This document shows, piece after piece, positions 24,857 through 33,971 of a stretch of DNA of 49,279 bases. Every line of letters starts with the position of its first letter. Positions within the stretch are counted from its first letter, which is position 1. The position numbers and the translations under genes were made by a program. The stretch comes from a bacterium (GTDB lineage Bacteria > Actinomycetota > Acidimicrobiia > Spongiisociales > UBA5794): positions 1-49,279 of the forward strand of contig JAAETI010000554.1 of NCBI GenBank assembly GCA_024228555.1, written 5' to 3'. The notes beneath the pieces were generated by a model. That model was given only the letters and a program-made list of their open reading frames with translations. It did not search any database and was not told where the DNA came from.

Positions 24857-26326
24857 CTAGACGACGGCGACGGCTTGCTGCGCTGGTTCGACGACGTAGG
24901 GACGCAGGGTCAGCGTGAACACGGTCCATCCATCCTCGCGATTGAGTTCCAGATCACCGTCCATCATCTGTGCGAGTTTGCGAGCGACCGATAGCCCCAA
25001 ACCAACCGATGCCGGTTTCGAGGTGCCGTCATGAGCACGGGCGTACGGTTCGAAAACGTGCTGACGCAGATGCGACGGAACGCCGGTGCCATTGTCACGT
25101 ACCTCGAGCTTGATCCACTCGGCTCCCCCAATGGCGTGGATCTTGACGATGTTGCCACCGTGGCGGTCAGCGTTTGTCAGCAAGTTGCGCAGCACCTGAC
25201 GGACCCGGCCGGGATCCGCCCAGGTCTCGAGATCAGTGTCAGTCGCCATCGAGAAATCAACCCGGCCGGAGTGTGAGGACAGGACTTCGCCGATCACGTG
25301 TCGCACGGATACCACCTGCGGTGCGATGACAATCGTGCCCGCTTCGGTGCGTGCTGAGGTAAGCAAGTCGTCGACGATGTTGGCAACTTCCTGGCTTTGC
25401 TCTGCTATCAAACCGATCAGGTCACTACGTTCTGATTCGTTGAACTTCAACATATTCTCATCGAGTTCGTGGGCAAAGCCGAGAACCGCGGTCAACGGAG
25501 TGCGGACCTCATGGCTTACAGATGCGATGAATTCGTCCTTGGCGGCCAACAACTCCTCGAGCCGGCCTTTGGTGTCGCGACGTTCCCAGTAGGCCCCGAT
25601 CATCTCAGCGGCGAAGTGCAACAGTTGGATTTCCTCATCGTCCCACGGCCGAGTGGCGTCTTCGCTAGTGAAGCCGACACTGCCGACCCAGTCTCCCTCA
25701 GCAGTGATCGGCACCAGAACCTCTGTCCCGATCCGAGCGGCTCGATAGAAAGTGTTGGTCATCTTGTCGAGAGAACCGATCCTGGTGACAAACGAGCCAC
25801 CGGCATCGAGAGCCTCACGTGCGGCAGAACTGATCCTCCAGCCTGTCAATTCCCAACGCCCGGGGGTGCCGTCATGTCCAGTCGCATAGAGCACGTCGCG
25901 GACGGTCTGCTTGTTGCCGTGCTCGTCGGCCTCCTCATCGGTATTGGTCTCGAGAAACACATTGAAGACATCGACTCCGTCGACCAGCGCTGCCAGCGAC
26001 GATCCAACAGGATCGGTGATTTCACGCTTCAGCAATGCCTTCGATGCCGTCGCCGCCGCTCGTTCGATTCGGATGGTGCGCTCCCGCTGTGCGGTGAGAA
26101 CCTGCGCTCGTTTCATCAATCGGACTGAGATTGCGATCGCCACCGCGCCCAACGCAGCAATCATCGCCGGATACGCTGCCGCTGAACCCCAGAGAAGACC
26201 GAATACCACGCCCACTGCGGTTGGAACGGAGACCAGCCAGGCCACAATGAACGCGACGATACGCCAGCTGCGGGGGCCAGCCAGCGTCTGCGGTCCATCC
26301 ATGGCAATGCTGTCTTTGATAGTCAC
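24857..26326 (-). CDS. Sensor histidine kinase with GAF domain
   Basis: A protein of 489 residues from the GTG at 26326, chosen for the GGAGGAG just upstream; an ATG six codons earlier is weaker. Two to three N-terminal helices (IVAFIVAWLVSVPTAVGVV, PAMIAALGAVAIAISV) are followed by a GAF-like domain (about 95-245, with TEVLVPITAEGDWVGSVGF). Then come HisKA with the phosphorylated His in SVSHEVRTPLTAVLGFAHE, and an HATPase with LRNLLTNADRHG (N-box), VRDNGTGVP (G1), FEPYARAHD and VGLGLSVARKLA. No response regulator lies beside it, so it is an orphan kinase. The ligand is unknown. Confidence 0.9.
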   Translation of the reverse strand: MTIKDSIAMDGPQTLAGPRSWRIVAFIVAWLVSVPTAVGVVFGLLWGSAAAYPAMIAALGAVAIAISVRLMKRAQVLTAQRERTIRIERAAATASKALLKREITDPVGSSLAALVDGVDVFNVFLETNTDEEADEHGNKQTVRDVLYATGHDGTPGRWELTGWRISSAAREALDAGGSFVTRIGSLDKMTNTFYRAARIGTEVLVPITAEGDWVGSVGFTSEDATRPWDDEEIQLLHFAAEMIGAYWERRDTKGRLEELLAAKDEFIASVSHEVRTPLTAVLGFAHELDENMLKFNESERSDLIGLIAEQSQEVANIVDDLLTSARTEAGTIVIAPQVVSVRHVIGEVLSSHSGRVDFSMATDTDLETWADPGRVRQVLRNLLTNADRHGGNIVKIHAIGGAEWIKLEVRDNGTGVPSHLRQHVFEPYARAHDGTSKPASVGLGLSVARKLAQMMDGDLELNREDGWTVFTLTLRPYVVEPAQQAVAVV

Positions 26327-26417
26327 GACTCCTCCGTGAGTCATGGGCTTAGATAGGTTCTGCCCAGTCCCTGTCGGCCGCGACGCCGAATGATCAAGGA
26401 CCTGTGATAATCAGTCC

Positions 26418-26606
26418 ATGGGCAAACCAACCGGGTTCGAATTCCAACGTCGCAAGGACGGAACCGTCGTGATCACCCACCACGGACGGACCGCAGCCAC
26501 GCTTCGCGGCAAAAAGGCCGAGCAATTCATGGCCAAACTCGGTAGCGACGACCAAGGCCTCATGGCACGAATGACCGGCAACTACAAACGCGGCAACGAG
26601 CGCTAG
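26418..26606 (+). CDS. Small conserved protein (62 residues), unknown function
   Basis: A protein of 62 residues, mostly basic: MGKPTGFEFQRRKDGTVVIT, then a helix-rich tail ending MARMTGNYKRGNER. From memory, proteins with the same opening and ending occur widely in Actinobacteria next to unrelated genes. The start follows a divergent gap of 91 nt from the GAF kinase. Its TAG stop shares CTAG with the stop of the SpoU gene, so the two are convergent with overlapping ends. Basic composition hints at nucleic acid binding; nothing more can be said. Confidence 0.7.
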   Translation: MGKPTGFEFQRRKDGTVVITHHGRTAATLRGKKAEQFMAKLGSDDQGLMARMTGNYKRGNER

Positions 26607-27211
26607 ATGCTGGCGTGCTGGCGGATCCAGGTATGCATTGCGATTCCCGAAGCCACGCCGGCGTTGATAGATCTTGTCGATCCGAACTGGGCGATCGAAT
26701 AGACCGCAACGCAGTGCCGTTGCATGTCTGGCGACAGACCAGGGCCCTCCTGGCCAAACACGAGAACACAACGTTCAGGCAACTGGGCGCCCTCAAGCGG
26801 AATTGAGCCCGGGAGAATGTCAACACCAAGCACCGGCAAGCCCTCGTCATCGGCCCAAGCAGCAAACTCAGCGACGGTCGGATGGTGACGAACCTGAAGA
26901 TACCGATCGGTGACCATCGCACCTCGTCGATTCCAGCGTCGCTTGCCAATGATGTGTACTTCCGCGGCGAGGAAGGCGTTGGCGTTGCGGACGACCGTGC
27001 CGATGTTGAAGTCGTGCTGCCAGTTCTCGATGGCGACATGGAAGCCGTGCCGTCGCTTATCGAGATCGGCGACGATCGCTTCCCGCGTCCAATAGCGGTA
27101 CTCATCGAGGACGTTGCGTCGGTCGCCGTGCTGGAGTAGCTCCCGGTCAAGGCGGGCATCGTCGGGCCAGGGCTTGGGATGGGGACCGACACCCACTTCG
27201 TGATCGGGCAT
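26603..27211 (-). CDS. TrmH/SpoU-family RNA 2'-O-methyltransferase
   Basis: A protein of 202 residues. SPOUT motifs are present in order: NIGTVVRNANAFLAAEV (motif 1), CVLVFGQEGPGLSPDM (motif 2) and FGSTRSINAGVASGIAMH (motif 3), which form the knotted SAM site. It would 2'-O-methylate tRNA or rRNA ribose. The N-terminal about 50 residues form a short extension before the catalytic domain. The 329 nt ahead of its start are unusually structured. Its stop overlaps the small conserved gene by 3 nt. Confidence 0.87.
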   Translation of the reverse strand: MPDHEVGVGPHPKPWPDDARLDRELLQHGDRRNVLDEYRYWTREAIVADLDKRRHGFHVAIENWQHDFNIGTVVRNANAFLAAEVHIIGKRRWNRRGAMVTDRYLQVRHHPTVAEFAAWADDEGLPVLGVDILPGSIPLEGAQLPERCVLVFGQEGPGLSPDMQRHCVAVYSIAQFGSTRSINAGVASGIAMHTWIRQHASI

Positions 27212-27540
27212 GGTGCCAAGCCTAGGGGAACCCGCAAAGAGAGTTCGTCGTCTCCCGATCCCCCGACCTCGACAAAGCCGCGGGTTGCCACCGGCTTCTT
27301 GGCGCTAGCGGTGCTCGGTTCGGTGGGACCACCGGAGATCGGCTTTGTCGGGGTGTGGCAGTCGCCATCGTCGCCGGACCCCGCATGCTGGTTGGTTCGC
27401 GACGGCAGACCCTGCGCAAGCCGGTTCCAGCGGAGAACTCGCCATGAGCGGGAACGCCCAAATGGCGCTCCCGGAGTAGCCCCGAGTTTTGCGTTTCACA
27501 GGACTCGCAAGGTAGCCGAGTACCCGATGGGTGCGCCCGG
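27212..27540. other. Structured non-coding region ahead of the SpoU gene
   Basis: No believable gene is present in these 329 nt. A long-range stem pairs 27267-27280 with 27340-27353 (14 bp; core CGACAAAGCCG against CGGCTTTGTCG) around a loop that holds further short helices. A second hairpin at 27449-27473 pairs CGGGAACGCC with GGCGCTCCCG, with one mismatch. On the minus strand, transcripts from the HAD-IB side would run through both and into the SpoU gene, whose ATG is 56 nt below the big stem. A leader RNA or small RNA is possible. I could not match it to any riboswitch class I know. Confidence 0.4.
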
Positions 27541-27545
27541 CTACC
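27511..27545 (-). terminator. Hairpin at the 3' end of the HAD-IB gene
   Basis: GGTAGCCG (27511-27518) pairs with CGGCTACC (27538-27545), enclosing an inner ACCC/GGGT helix. The stem includes the TAG stop of the HAD-IB gene. It probably ends or attenuates that transcript. Confidence 0.45.
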
Positions 27546-28401
27546 CGATGATGGCGGCCCGTCTGCCATGACGTCGACCGAGAGCGTATGTGGCGACAGA
27601 GAGGCCAACTGCACCGACGCTTGCCGTAGTGGTGCGGATGACTCGACGTGCCGTACGGCTGAACTCCACAATGGGCCAACCGCGGGTCCGCGCCACCGCC
27701 TGCAGACCATTGTCCGGGTTCACAGCAACAGGATGCCCTACGACTTCGAGCATGGGGAGGTCGCTGAGGGAGTCGCTGTAGGCATAACAAATGTCCAGGT
27801 CGTATCCATCGCGCTCGGCGACCCTCCGGATTGCATCCGCCTTCGCCGGGCCATAACAAAATGGCTCAGCAAGACCCCCGGTGTAAACGCCATCAGCCGT
27901 CTCCGCAACGGTGGCAATAGCCCCGGTCATGCCTAGTTCTGAAGCCAGACTCGCCACAATCTCAATGGGCGAAGCTGTGACCATATAGGTGTCCCGCCCG
28001 GCTTCCGCATGAAGACCAAGAAACCCCTGTGACTCTTTGCGAACGTCGTCGAGGAGCTGGGGTATGACATCGTCGGCAAGCGTCATCAACTCATCAACGC
28101 TGTGCCCTGTGATGGCATCGAGAATCCGATCTCGAATTGCGTTCGCTTTGTCGTCGGAAGCACCCGTGAATCGGAACGTGATCGCCTTTCTGGCATCAGC
28201 CAGCAACTCACTAGTCGGAATCATGTCGGCCCGCCAAGCCGCCCTCCCGAAGACGAACGCGGATGAGCCGGCGATGAGTGTGCGGTCGAGATCAAAGAAT
28301 GCAGCTGCTCGTCTCGTATCGGCCAATGGAGCCCCTGGGATCGCTGCTGTGTACGTTACCGGCATCTCCGGCGAACGCCATCCCGCTTTGGGCTCCGGCA
28401 C
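27541..28401 (-). CDS. HAD-IB family phosphatase (SerB-like) with C-terminal hydrophobic helix
   Basis: A protein of 286 residues from a GTG at 28401, or 274 from an ATG at 28365; neither has a clear ribosome site. HAD motifs are intact: FFDLDRTLIAGSSAF (nucleophile Asp), VTASPIEIV (motif II), GPAKADAIRRV (motif III Lys), and CYAYSDSLSDLPML (motif IV). The layout is that of the HAD-IB/SerB2-like group, which includes phosphoserine phosphatases and lysophosphatidic phosphatases. A hydrophobic stretch near the C-terminus (VGAVGLSVATYALG) followed by a basic tail suggests membrane association. The substrate is not determined. Confidence 0.82.
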   Translation of the reverse strand: MPEPKAGWRSPEMPVTYTAAIPGAPLADTRRAAAFFDLDRTLIAGSSAFVFGRAAWRADMIPTSELLADARKAITFRFTGASDDKANAIRDRILDAITGHSVDELMTLADDVIPQLLDDVRKESQGFLGLHAEAGRDTYMVTASPIEIVASLASELGMTGAIATVAETADGVYTGGLAEPFCYGPAKADAIRRVAERDGYDLDICYAYSDSLSDLPMLEVVGHPVAVNPDNGLQAVARTRGWPIVEFSRTARRVIRTTTASVGAVGLSVATYALGRRHGRRAAIIG

Positions 28402-28467
28402 ACGGATGAGGGCTGAATCCGCCTCAGGGACGACGAATACGGCCTCTCCAGACAGTACGATTCGCCT

Positions 28468-29637
28468 ATGCGAATCGACGACCAGCGGCGCATGATGATC
28501 ACCGACGTCCTTCTTGGCGTCGGGATGTTTGGTCTGAGCCTTGGTGCCCTGTACATCTGGAAACTGGGAGACGAGACCAATGTCCGGCCGCTCGATCTCT
28601 GGGTAGTCCCCCTCGTTGGCCTACAGACGTTGTCCTTGATCTGGCGACGGAAGTTCCCCGTCACTGTGTTGTCTCTCACCATCATCGGTTTCGTAATCGA
28701 CCGCGGCCTCAACTACCCGAGTTCCTGGGCCTTCTTCGGAATCGCTTTTGCGATGTACACGGTCGGTGCCCAACTCGAGCCACGGCGCTCGCTGCTGATC
28801 GGCGGCATCACCCTCGACATCGTGCTGCTGTGGACCGTGGTCGGGATCATCGTAAATGACGTGGATCCGCTGGCCCTCCTCAGCGAACTAGCGGTCCTCG
28901 GGTTCCCGCTGATGCTCGGCCGTGAGTCGTACCACCGGCAACGCCGTATGGTCGAGCTCGAACGACGAGCTATTCGGGCCGAACATGAAAGAGAGCAGCG
29001 GGCTGCAGAAGCGGTTCGCAACGAGCGCGTCCGGATCGCCCGCGAGCTCCATGATGTGGTTGCCCACGAGATCACCGTGATGACATTGCAGACCACAGGG
29101 GCACGGCGCGTGCTCGAGACGGATTCCGATCGAGCTACCCAAGCGATGGTGGCCGCCGAGGCAGCCGGCCATCGTGCGCTGACCGAGATGAGACGGCTCC
29201 TCGGAATGCTGCGCACCTCAGATCCGAGAGCTACTGCACCGCAGCCGGGGCTCGACTCTCTTGAATCGCTCGTTGAACAGATGAACCTCGCCGGTCTCGA
29301 GACTGAACTCACCGTCCGTGGCGAAGCTAGGGCCGTGCCGATCGGTGTTGATCTCAACGCATACCGGATCATCCAGGAGTCGCTGACCAACACCCTCAAG
29401 CACGGCGGCCCCAATGTCAGCGCAGCCATCGAGGTGGCCTATGACAAGTCCTCGCTCTCGGTCCAGGTCACCGACGACGGACGCGGCGCCTCGACAACCC
29501 AACACCCGCAGAATGGGGAGGGACAGGGGCTAGTCGGAATGCACGAAAGGGTCGCTCTCCTCGAGGGATCTCTTTCCGCCGGCCCGAAGCCCGGTGGCGG
29601 CTATCGGGTCACCGCTGAAATCCCCATCCCGGCATGA
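28468..29637 (+). CDS. Sensor histidine kinase, NarL-type (HisKA_3)
   Basis: A protein of 389 residues. The N-terminal about 150 residues contain several hydrophobic helices (ITDVLLGVGMFGLSLGALYIW, WVVPLVGLQTLSLIW, VLSLTIIGFVI, LLIGGITLDIVLLWTVVGII) and no large outer domain. Then a coiled linker leads to the phosphorylation helix RIARELHDVVAHEITVM (His in ELHD), and an HATPase with IIQESLTNTLKHG, DDGRGA and GLVGMHERVALLEG. The short outer loops and NarL-type kinase core resemble membrane-stress sensors such as LiaS and DesK. It overlaps the response regulator gene by an ATGA. The divergent HAD-IB gene starts 66 nt away. Confidence 0.9.
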   Translation: MRIDDQRRMMITDVLLGVGMFGLSLGALYIWKLGDETNVRPLDLWVVPLVGLQTLSLIWRRKFPVTVLSLTIIGFVIDRGLNYPSSWAFFGIAFAMYTVGAQLEPRRSLLIGGITLDIVLLWTVVGIIVNDVDPLALLSELAVLGFPLMLGRESYHRQRRMVELERRAIRAEHEREQRAAEAVRNERVRIARELHDVVAHEITVMTLQTTGARRVLETDSDRATQAMVAAEAAGHRALTEMRRLLGMLRTSDPRATAPQPGLDSLESLVEQMNLAGLETELTVRGEARAVPIGVDLNAYRIIQESLTNTLKHGGPNVSAAIEVAYDKSSLSVQVTDDGRGASTTQHPQNGEGQGLVGMHERVALLEGSLSAGPKPGGGYRVTAEIPIPA

Positions 29638-30308
29638 GCAAGATCAGCGTTCTCATCGTCGACGACCAGGCCCTGGTGCGGACCGGGTTCTCAATGATCC
29701 TCGGAGCTGAACCCGACATCGAGGTGGTCGGGGAGGCCCACAACGGGATCGAAGCGCTGGCATTGGCCCGCCGGTTATCACCGGACGTTGTCCTCATGGA
29801 CATCCGTATGCCTGAGATGGACGGCATCACTGCAACGCGCAAGCTATGCGAGGACCGGCCTGCAGACCCAACCTACCCGCGTGTCCTGATCCTCACCACC
29901 TTCGATCTCGACGACTATGTCTATGACGCCATCCGCGCCGGAGCGAGCGGCTTCCTCCTCAAGGACACGCCACCGGACGACCTCGCCGAAGCCGTTCGAG
30001 TCGTAGCAGCGGGTGACGCCCTGCTCTCACCCTCGGTAACACGACAGTTGCTCGAGGAGTTCACGAAGACGCCGACTGCTCCTCAGCCCAATGCGGGCCT
30101 CACCGACCTCACAGACCGCGAGGAGGAAGTGCTCCGAGAGCTGGCAAAAGGACTCTCCAACTCGGAGATAGCCGAGGAACTGTACGTGTCGGAGACAACT
30201 GTGAAGACACATGTGTCGCACATCCTCACCAAGCTCGAGCTCAGGGACCGTGTCCAGGCGGTGGTAGTTGCCTACGAGTCTGGGCTTGTTGTCCCCGGCG
30301 ACGCATAG
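29634..30308 (+). CDS. Response regulator, NarL/LuxR family
   Basis: A protein of 224 residues. The receiver domain (1-120) has the acidic pair in LIVDDQALVRTGF, the phosphorylated Asp in VVLMDIRMPEMDG, and the Lys in GFLLKDTPPDD. The C-terminal LuxR-type helix-turn-helix (about 155-215) reads LTDREEEVLRELAKGLSNSE and TVKTHVSHILTKL. It is the cognate partner of the preceding kinase (ATGA overlap). Targets may include the small downstream gene or the exporter on the other strand, but no binding site was identified. Confidence 0.92.
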   Translation: MSKISVLIVDDQALVRTGFSMILGAEPDIEVVGEAHNGIEALALARRLSPDVVLMDIRMPEMDGITATRKLCEDRPADPTYPRVLILTTFDLDDYVYDAIRAGASGFLLKDTPPDDLAEAVRVVAAGDALLSPSVTRQLLEEFTKTPTAPQPNAGLTDLTDREEEVLRELAKGLSNSEIAEELYVSETTVKTHVSHILTKLELRDRVQAVVVAYESGLVVPGDA

Positions 30309-30424
30309 CCGCAGTATCGGCTGGATCGGGACCGTTTCGCAGATTCCTCGGCGTGCCTCATCCACCGTCTCACATCACCGATCTGGTCTCGGGCAAGTTG
30401 ACTCGATCACGGCTGAGGAGAGGA

Positions 30425-30577
30425 ATGGCCCTCTTTCCACGCCACGACCGGACCGTGGTCCCTCTCCATGAGCCGTCGGAGACGGTCTTGATCACTGGGC
30501 TCACCAAAAAGGCTGCAACCGATCAGCTCTTCCTGAATACGCCAGAGACCTGGCACGCGGCTGCGGGGACTCTGTGA
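30425..30577 (+). CDS. Possible small protein gene (50 residues) downstream of the response regulator
   Basis: A 50-residue frame starting MALFPRHDRTVVPLHEP and ending NTPETWHAAAGTL, with a strong purine-rich ribosome site (GAGGAGAGGA) directly upstream. The stop codon TGA is the loop and stem edge of a perfect 15-bp terminator. The protein has no transmembrane helix and no recognisable domain. The ribosome site and the terminator speak for a real gene, perhaps a target of the two-component pair; I know no homologue. The lead from the response regulator stop is 116 nt. Confidence 0.45.
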   Translation: MALFPRHDRTVVPLHEPSETVLITGLTKKAATDQLFLNTPETWHAAAGTL

Positions 30578-30591
30578 GTCCCCGCAGCCGA
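30559..30591. terminator. Perfect 15-bp terminator hairpin
   Basis: CGGCTGCGGGGACTC (30559-30573) pairs with GAGTCCCCGCAGCCG (30577-30591) around a TGT loop, without any mismatch. It lies 19 nt before the stop of the leftward ABC permease gene, so it can terminate transcripts from both strands. Confidence 0.8.
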
Positions 30592-30609
30592 TCGTTTGCC
30601 ATTCAGGCG

Positions 30610-33171
30610 CTAGTGGTAGGAGATCGCCTCCAGAATGTTCAGCTTCGATGCCCGCCGAGCCGGCAGGATCGCTGCCAGGAGTCCGGCGATTGCACCGAAG
30701 ATGACCAGACCGATGATCTGACCCAGCGGTATCGATAGGACATCGATACCCTGCGAGGCCAGCGCTGCGGTGACGGACACACCAAAGAACAGCCCAACGA
30801 CGATTCCCAGAACCGCACCGATGATCGCAACGATCATCGCCTCCCAGGTGATCATGCGGCGGATCTGCCACCGGCTCGTGCCCACTGCTCGGAGCAGACC
30901 GATTTCACGGGTCCGCTCGAAGATCGAAAGAGCAAGAGTGTTCACGATTCCGATGACCGCGATAATGACCGCCAGGAACAACAGCCCGTTGAACAGCACC
31001 AGGATCTGGTTGACCTGGTTCTCCTGTGACTCTCGGTACTCGACCTGGTCACGTACCGTCGCGCCTGCGTATTCGCTTGCGGTGGCGTCAACGACGGCTC
31101 GAGCGGAATCGGCATCTGCGCCGTCAGCTGCGTTCACCGCCAGCACGAAATCGAGATCGGCCCCGTACCCCGCGAAGTTCGCCTCGTGGAAGTCCATTCC
31201 GACCAGGTAGTTGGCTTGGACAACGTTGGCTTCGGTAAAGACGCCGACAATCTCAACATGCTGAAGTCCAGTTGCAACAAAGCCCATTGGGACGGTGTCG
31301 CCAAGCACCCAGTCGTTGTCATTGAAGATGTCCTCCTGGACGAAGACGCCGCCTTCGCCCAGTGCTTCGGTGCTGCCTTGGACGACGCCAAGGAAGATGG
31401 TTTCGTCCACCGTGTCGGTGTCGAGACCCATCACGAAGTCCTCGCTGCCGTCGTTGTCCCAGAAACCAAACCGCAACGATGTCACCGCACCGATCTCAGG
31501 CTGCTCCCGCAACTCATCGCCGAGGGCGGGGCTGAACCCACCGCTAAACCCGTCGATACTCACTACGTAATCGGCACGGAGACCCTCCTCGATCGAAGCG
31601 CTAGCGGACGACTTGATGGAATCGCCGAGAACGAAGAAGAACGTAACCAGAGCCAAACCGATCATGAGCGCCGAAGCAGTGGTCGCGGTGCGGCGTGGTT
31701 TCCGCACCGAGTTCTCAACGGCAAGGTTCCCTGTCATGTTGTCGAGCTTGATCATCGGCCATCCAAGGAACCTGGCGGCAGGCTTGACAACAAGCGAGCT
31801 AAGCATGCTCACGGCGAGGAACACGAGGATCGCACCCACACCGATTGCCGTTAGCTCGTCAAGCGGGCCAAAATCGACCACGTCGCCGAAGAGTCCGTTG
31901 AGTATCCCGCCCATACCCAAGACGAGCAGCACTACACCGATAGTGGTGCGGCGCCGGTCTGACATACGCAGCGTGATATCGACATCTTGCAGAGCGGCAA
32001 CCGGCGGAATCCGCGAGGCGCGAATGGCCGGCAGTACCGCCGACGCAATCGTGACCACGACGCCAACCGCCATGCCGACGATGATCGTTCTCGGCGCCAG
32101 TGTCGCTGCGGTCGAGGGCAGGTCGAAACCGACCGCCGACATTCCTGCCGTCAGCAAGCCTGCGATAACAAACCCGAATGCGAGGCCGAGTATCGACGCA
32201 ACTAGGCCGACCACGAGCGCTTCGATGACAACCATCCACACCACCTGAGATCCGGTGGCACCGACGGCCCTCATCAGCGCAAGTTCCTTCTGACGCTGTC
32301 TGACAATGATGCGGAAGGTGTTCTGGATGATGAACGTCGCCACAAACACGGCGACCAAGGCAAAGATCAGCAGAGCATTCTGCAGAAAGCCGAGGCTTTC
32401 AGATAGAGCTTCAGATTGCTCGGCGGCCTCGTCGGCTGCAGACACAGCTTCCACGCCTTCAGGAAGAGCGACGGCGATGCTGTTGCGCACCACATCCACG
32501 CTGGCGCCATCTTCCACGATGACGGTGATGGCGCTGTACTGGCCCTCCAAATCAAGAACCTGCTGCGCCGTTTCCAGCTCAAACCCAGCAAAGGTTGCAC
32601 CTGCGAGATTGTCAGAGTCGCCAAACCTGATGATTCCAACGATCTCGTAGGTGTCTGTGACTACCGGGGTTTCGATCTTGACGACGTCGCCGACCACCAG
32701 GTCATTGGAGTCTGCGGTTGCCGCATCGATCGCCACCTCGCTGCCGGTTTCGGGCACACGACCTTCGCGCAAGCCGGCGTTGCCGGCTAGCCGAAGATCA
32801 TCGGTCAAGGAGGCGCCAAGGGTTGGTGGACCGGTGGGGATAATGCCCTCGTCGTCCTTGTCGAAGATGGTGGCGCTGCTTTGGACGCCTCCTTCGGCGA
32901 CCTCAACACCGGGAACCGCCACGACTAGGTCGAGCACTTCCTCGTCGATTGGTGGTGGTCCGCTGAAGCCAACGTCGAATTCGGTGCTGGCCTGGACAAT
33001 GATGTCCTGGCCCTCGTAGATATCGTCAAACAGCTGACCAAACGTATCGTTGATCGTGTCCGTGAAGATGAAGGTGCCGGCGATGAAGGCAACGCCCATC
33101 ATCACCGAAAGCGCCGTGAGCGCCAGGCGCAGCTTGTGCGCAAACACCGTTTTGAGTGCAGTGCGAATCAT
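30610..33171 (-). CDS. MacB/FtsX-type ABC transporter permease
   Basis: A protein of 853 residues with two FtsX-type modules. The first starts with a helix (ALTALSVMMGVAFIAGTFIF), a large outer domain (about 50-240), and helices such as ALLIFALVAVFVATFIIQNTF, followed by the FtsX motif RQRQKELALMRAVGATGSQV. The second half repeats this: an outer domain (about 500-720) and FERTREIGLLRAVGTSRWQIRRM near the end. Such fused permeases work with the MacB/LolD-like ATPase of the following gene and usually export lipids or peptides or release lipoproteins. The gene lies 3 nt after the ATPase stop, in the same leftward operon. The substrate is unknown. Confidence 0.92.
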   Translation of the reverse strand: MIRTALKTVFAHKLRLALTALSVMMGVAFIAGTFIFTDTINDTFGQLFDDIYEGQDIIVQASTEFDVGFSGPPPIDEEVLDLVVAVPGVEVAEGGVQSSATIFDKDDEGIIPTGPPTLGASLTDDLRLAGNAGLREGRVPETGSEVAIDAATADSNDLVVGDVVKIETPVVTDTYEIVGIIRFGDSDNLAGATFAGFELETAQQVLDLEGQYSAITVIVEDGASVDVVRNSIAVALPEGVEAVSAADEAAEQSEALSESLGFLQNALLIFALVAVFVATFIIQNTFRIIVRQRQKELALMRAVGATGSQVVWMVVIEALVVGLVASILGLAFGFVIAGLLTAGMSAVGFDLPSTAATLAPRTIIVGMAVGVVVTIASAVLPAIRASRIPPVAALQDVDITLRMSDRRRTTIGVVLLVLGMGGILNGLFGDVVDFGPLDELTAIGVGAILVFLAVSMLSSLVVKPAARFLGWPMIKLDNMTGNLAVENSVRKPRRTATTASALMIGLALVTFFFVLGDSIKSSASASIEEGLRADYVVSIDGFSGGFSPALGDELREQPEIGAVTSLRFGFWDNDGSEDFVMGLDTDTVDETIFLGVVQGSTEALGEGGVFVQEDIFNDNDWVLGDTVPMGFVATGLQHVEIVGVFTEANVVQANYLVGMDFHEANFAGYGADLDFVLAVNAADGADADSARAVVDATASEYAGATVRDQVEYRESQENQVNQILVLFNGLLFLAVIIAVIGIVNTLALSIFERTREIGLLRAVGTSRWQIRRMITWEAMIVAIIGAVLGIVVGLFFGVSVTAALASQGIDVLSIPLGQIIGLVIFGAIAGLLAAILPARRASKLNILEAISYH

Positions 33172-33174
33172 GAT

Positions 33175-33924
33175 CTACGCCCCGAACTGCCGCATGCGAT
33201 CAATCACACTGTCGGTGGTCGGATTGTGCAACTCGTCGACGATTTTGCCGTCCTCGAGAAACACGACCCGGTCGGCGTAGGAAGCCGCCACCGGATCATG
33301 CGTGACCATGACGATTGTCTGTCCGAACTCTTTCACGGCACGTCTCATAAAATCGAGAAGCTCAGCCGCCGACTTCGAATCGAGGTTGCCGCTCGGTTCA
33401 TCTGCAAAGATGATCTCCGGGCGCGACACAAGGGCGCGCGCCGCGGCCACCCGCTGCTGCTGTCCACCTGACAACTCGCTGGGGCGGTGGCTGAGGCGGT
33501 CGCCGAGACCGAGAATGCCGACCACCTGCTCAAACCAGGCATCGTCGTGATCCTCACCTGCGATCAACATCGGCAGAAGTACGTTCTCCCGAGCATTGAG
33601 CGTTGGAATGAGGTTGAAGGCCTGGAACACGAATCCGACCTTCTCTCGGCGCAACAAGGTCAGATCCTTCTCTTTGAGCGAACCGAGTTCGACATCACCG
33701 ATGTAGACCCGTCCGTCACTGAGGTCGTCCAGACCGGCGGTGCAATGTAGCAATGTCGACTTGCCGCTACCCGATGGTCCCATGATGGCGGTATAGCGAC
33801 CGGCTTCGAATTCGACCGTGACGTTGTCCAGAGCCCGGACCTCGGTATCTCCGGCTCCGTAGATCTTCGACCCGCCGTCGAGTCGTGCAGCTGTGGTGCC
33901 ACTGATGGCTTGCATGGTTGTCAT
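33175..33924 (-). CDS. ABC transporter ATP-binding protein, MacB/LolD-like
   Basis: A protein of 249 residues from the ATG at 33924, with GGGGAG upstream; a much longer frame extending to 34206 would run into the candidate promoter and is not supported. It has Walker A MGPSGSGKSTLL, Q-loop VFQAFNLIPTLNARENVLLP (typical of the MacB/LolD group), signature LSGGQQQRVAAARAL, Walker B IIFADEPSGNLDS and H-loop VTHDPVAAS. Together with the double FtsX permease it forms one exporter. A MerR-type promoter appears to lie just upstream. Confidence 0.92.
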   Translation of the reverse strand: MTTMQAISGTTAARLDGGSKIYGAGDTEVRALDNVTVEFEAGRYTAIMGPSGSGKSTLLHCTAGLDDLSDGRVYIGDVELGSLKEKDLTLLRREKVGFVFQAFNLIPTLNARENVLLPMLIAGEDHDDAWFEQVVGILGLGDRLSHRPSELSGGQQQRVAAARALVSRPEIIFADEPSGNLDSKSAAELLDFMRRAVKEFGQTIVMVTHDPVAASYADRVVFLEDGKIVDELHNPTTDSVIDRMRQFGA

Positions 33925-33971
33925 AGATGGGGCTCCCCTCAGAATCCTGATATGGAATTGGTCTCGGTTCG

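Noticed and set aside
27212-27540. RNase P RNA, a tRNA or a known riboswitch in the structured gap
   Set aside because: I found no GAGGAAAGTCC core, no T-loop GTTCGAATC, and no motif of the riboswitch classes I know.
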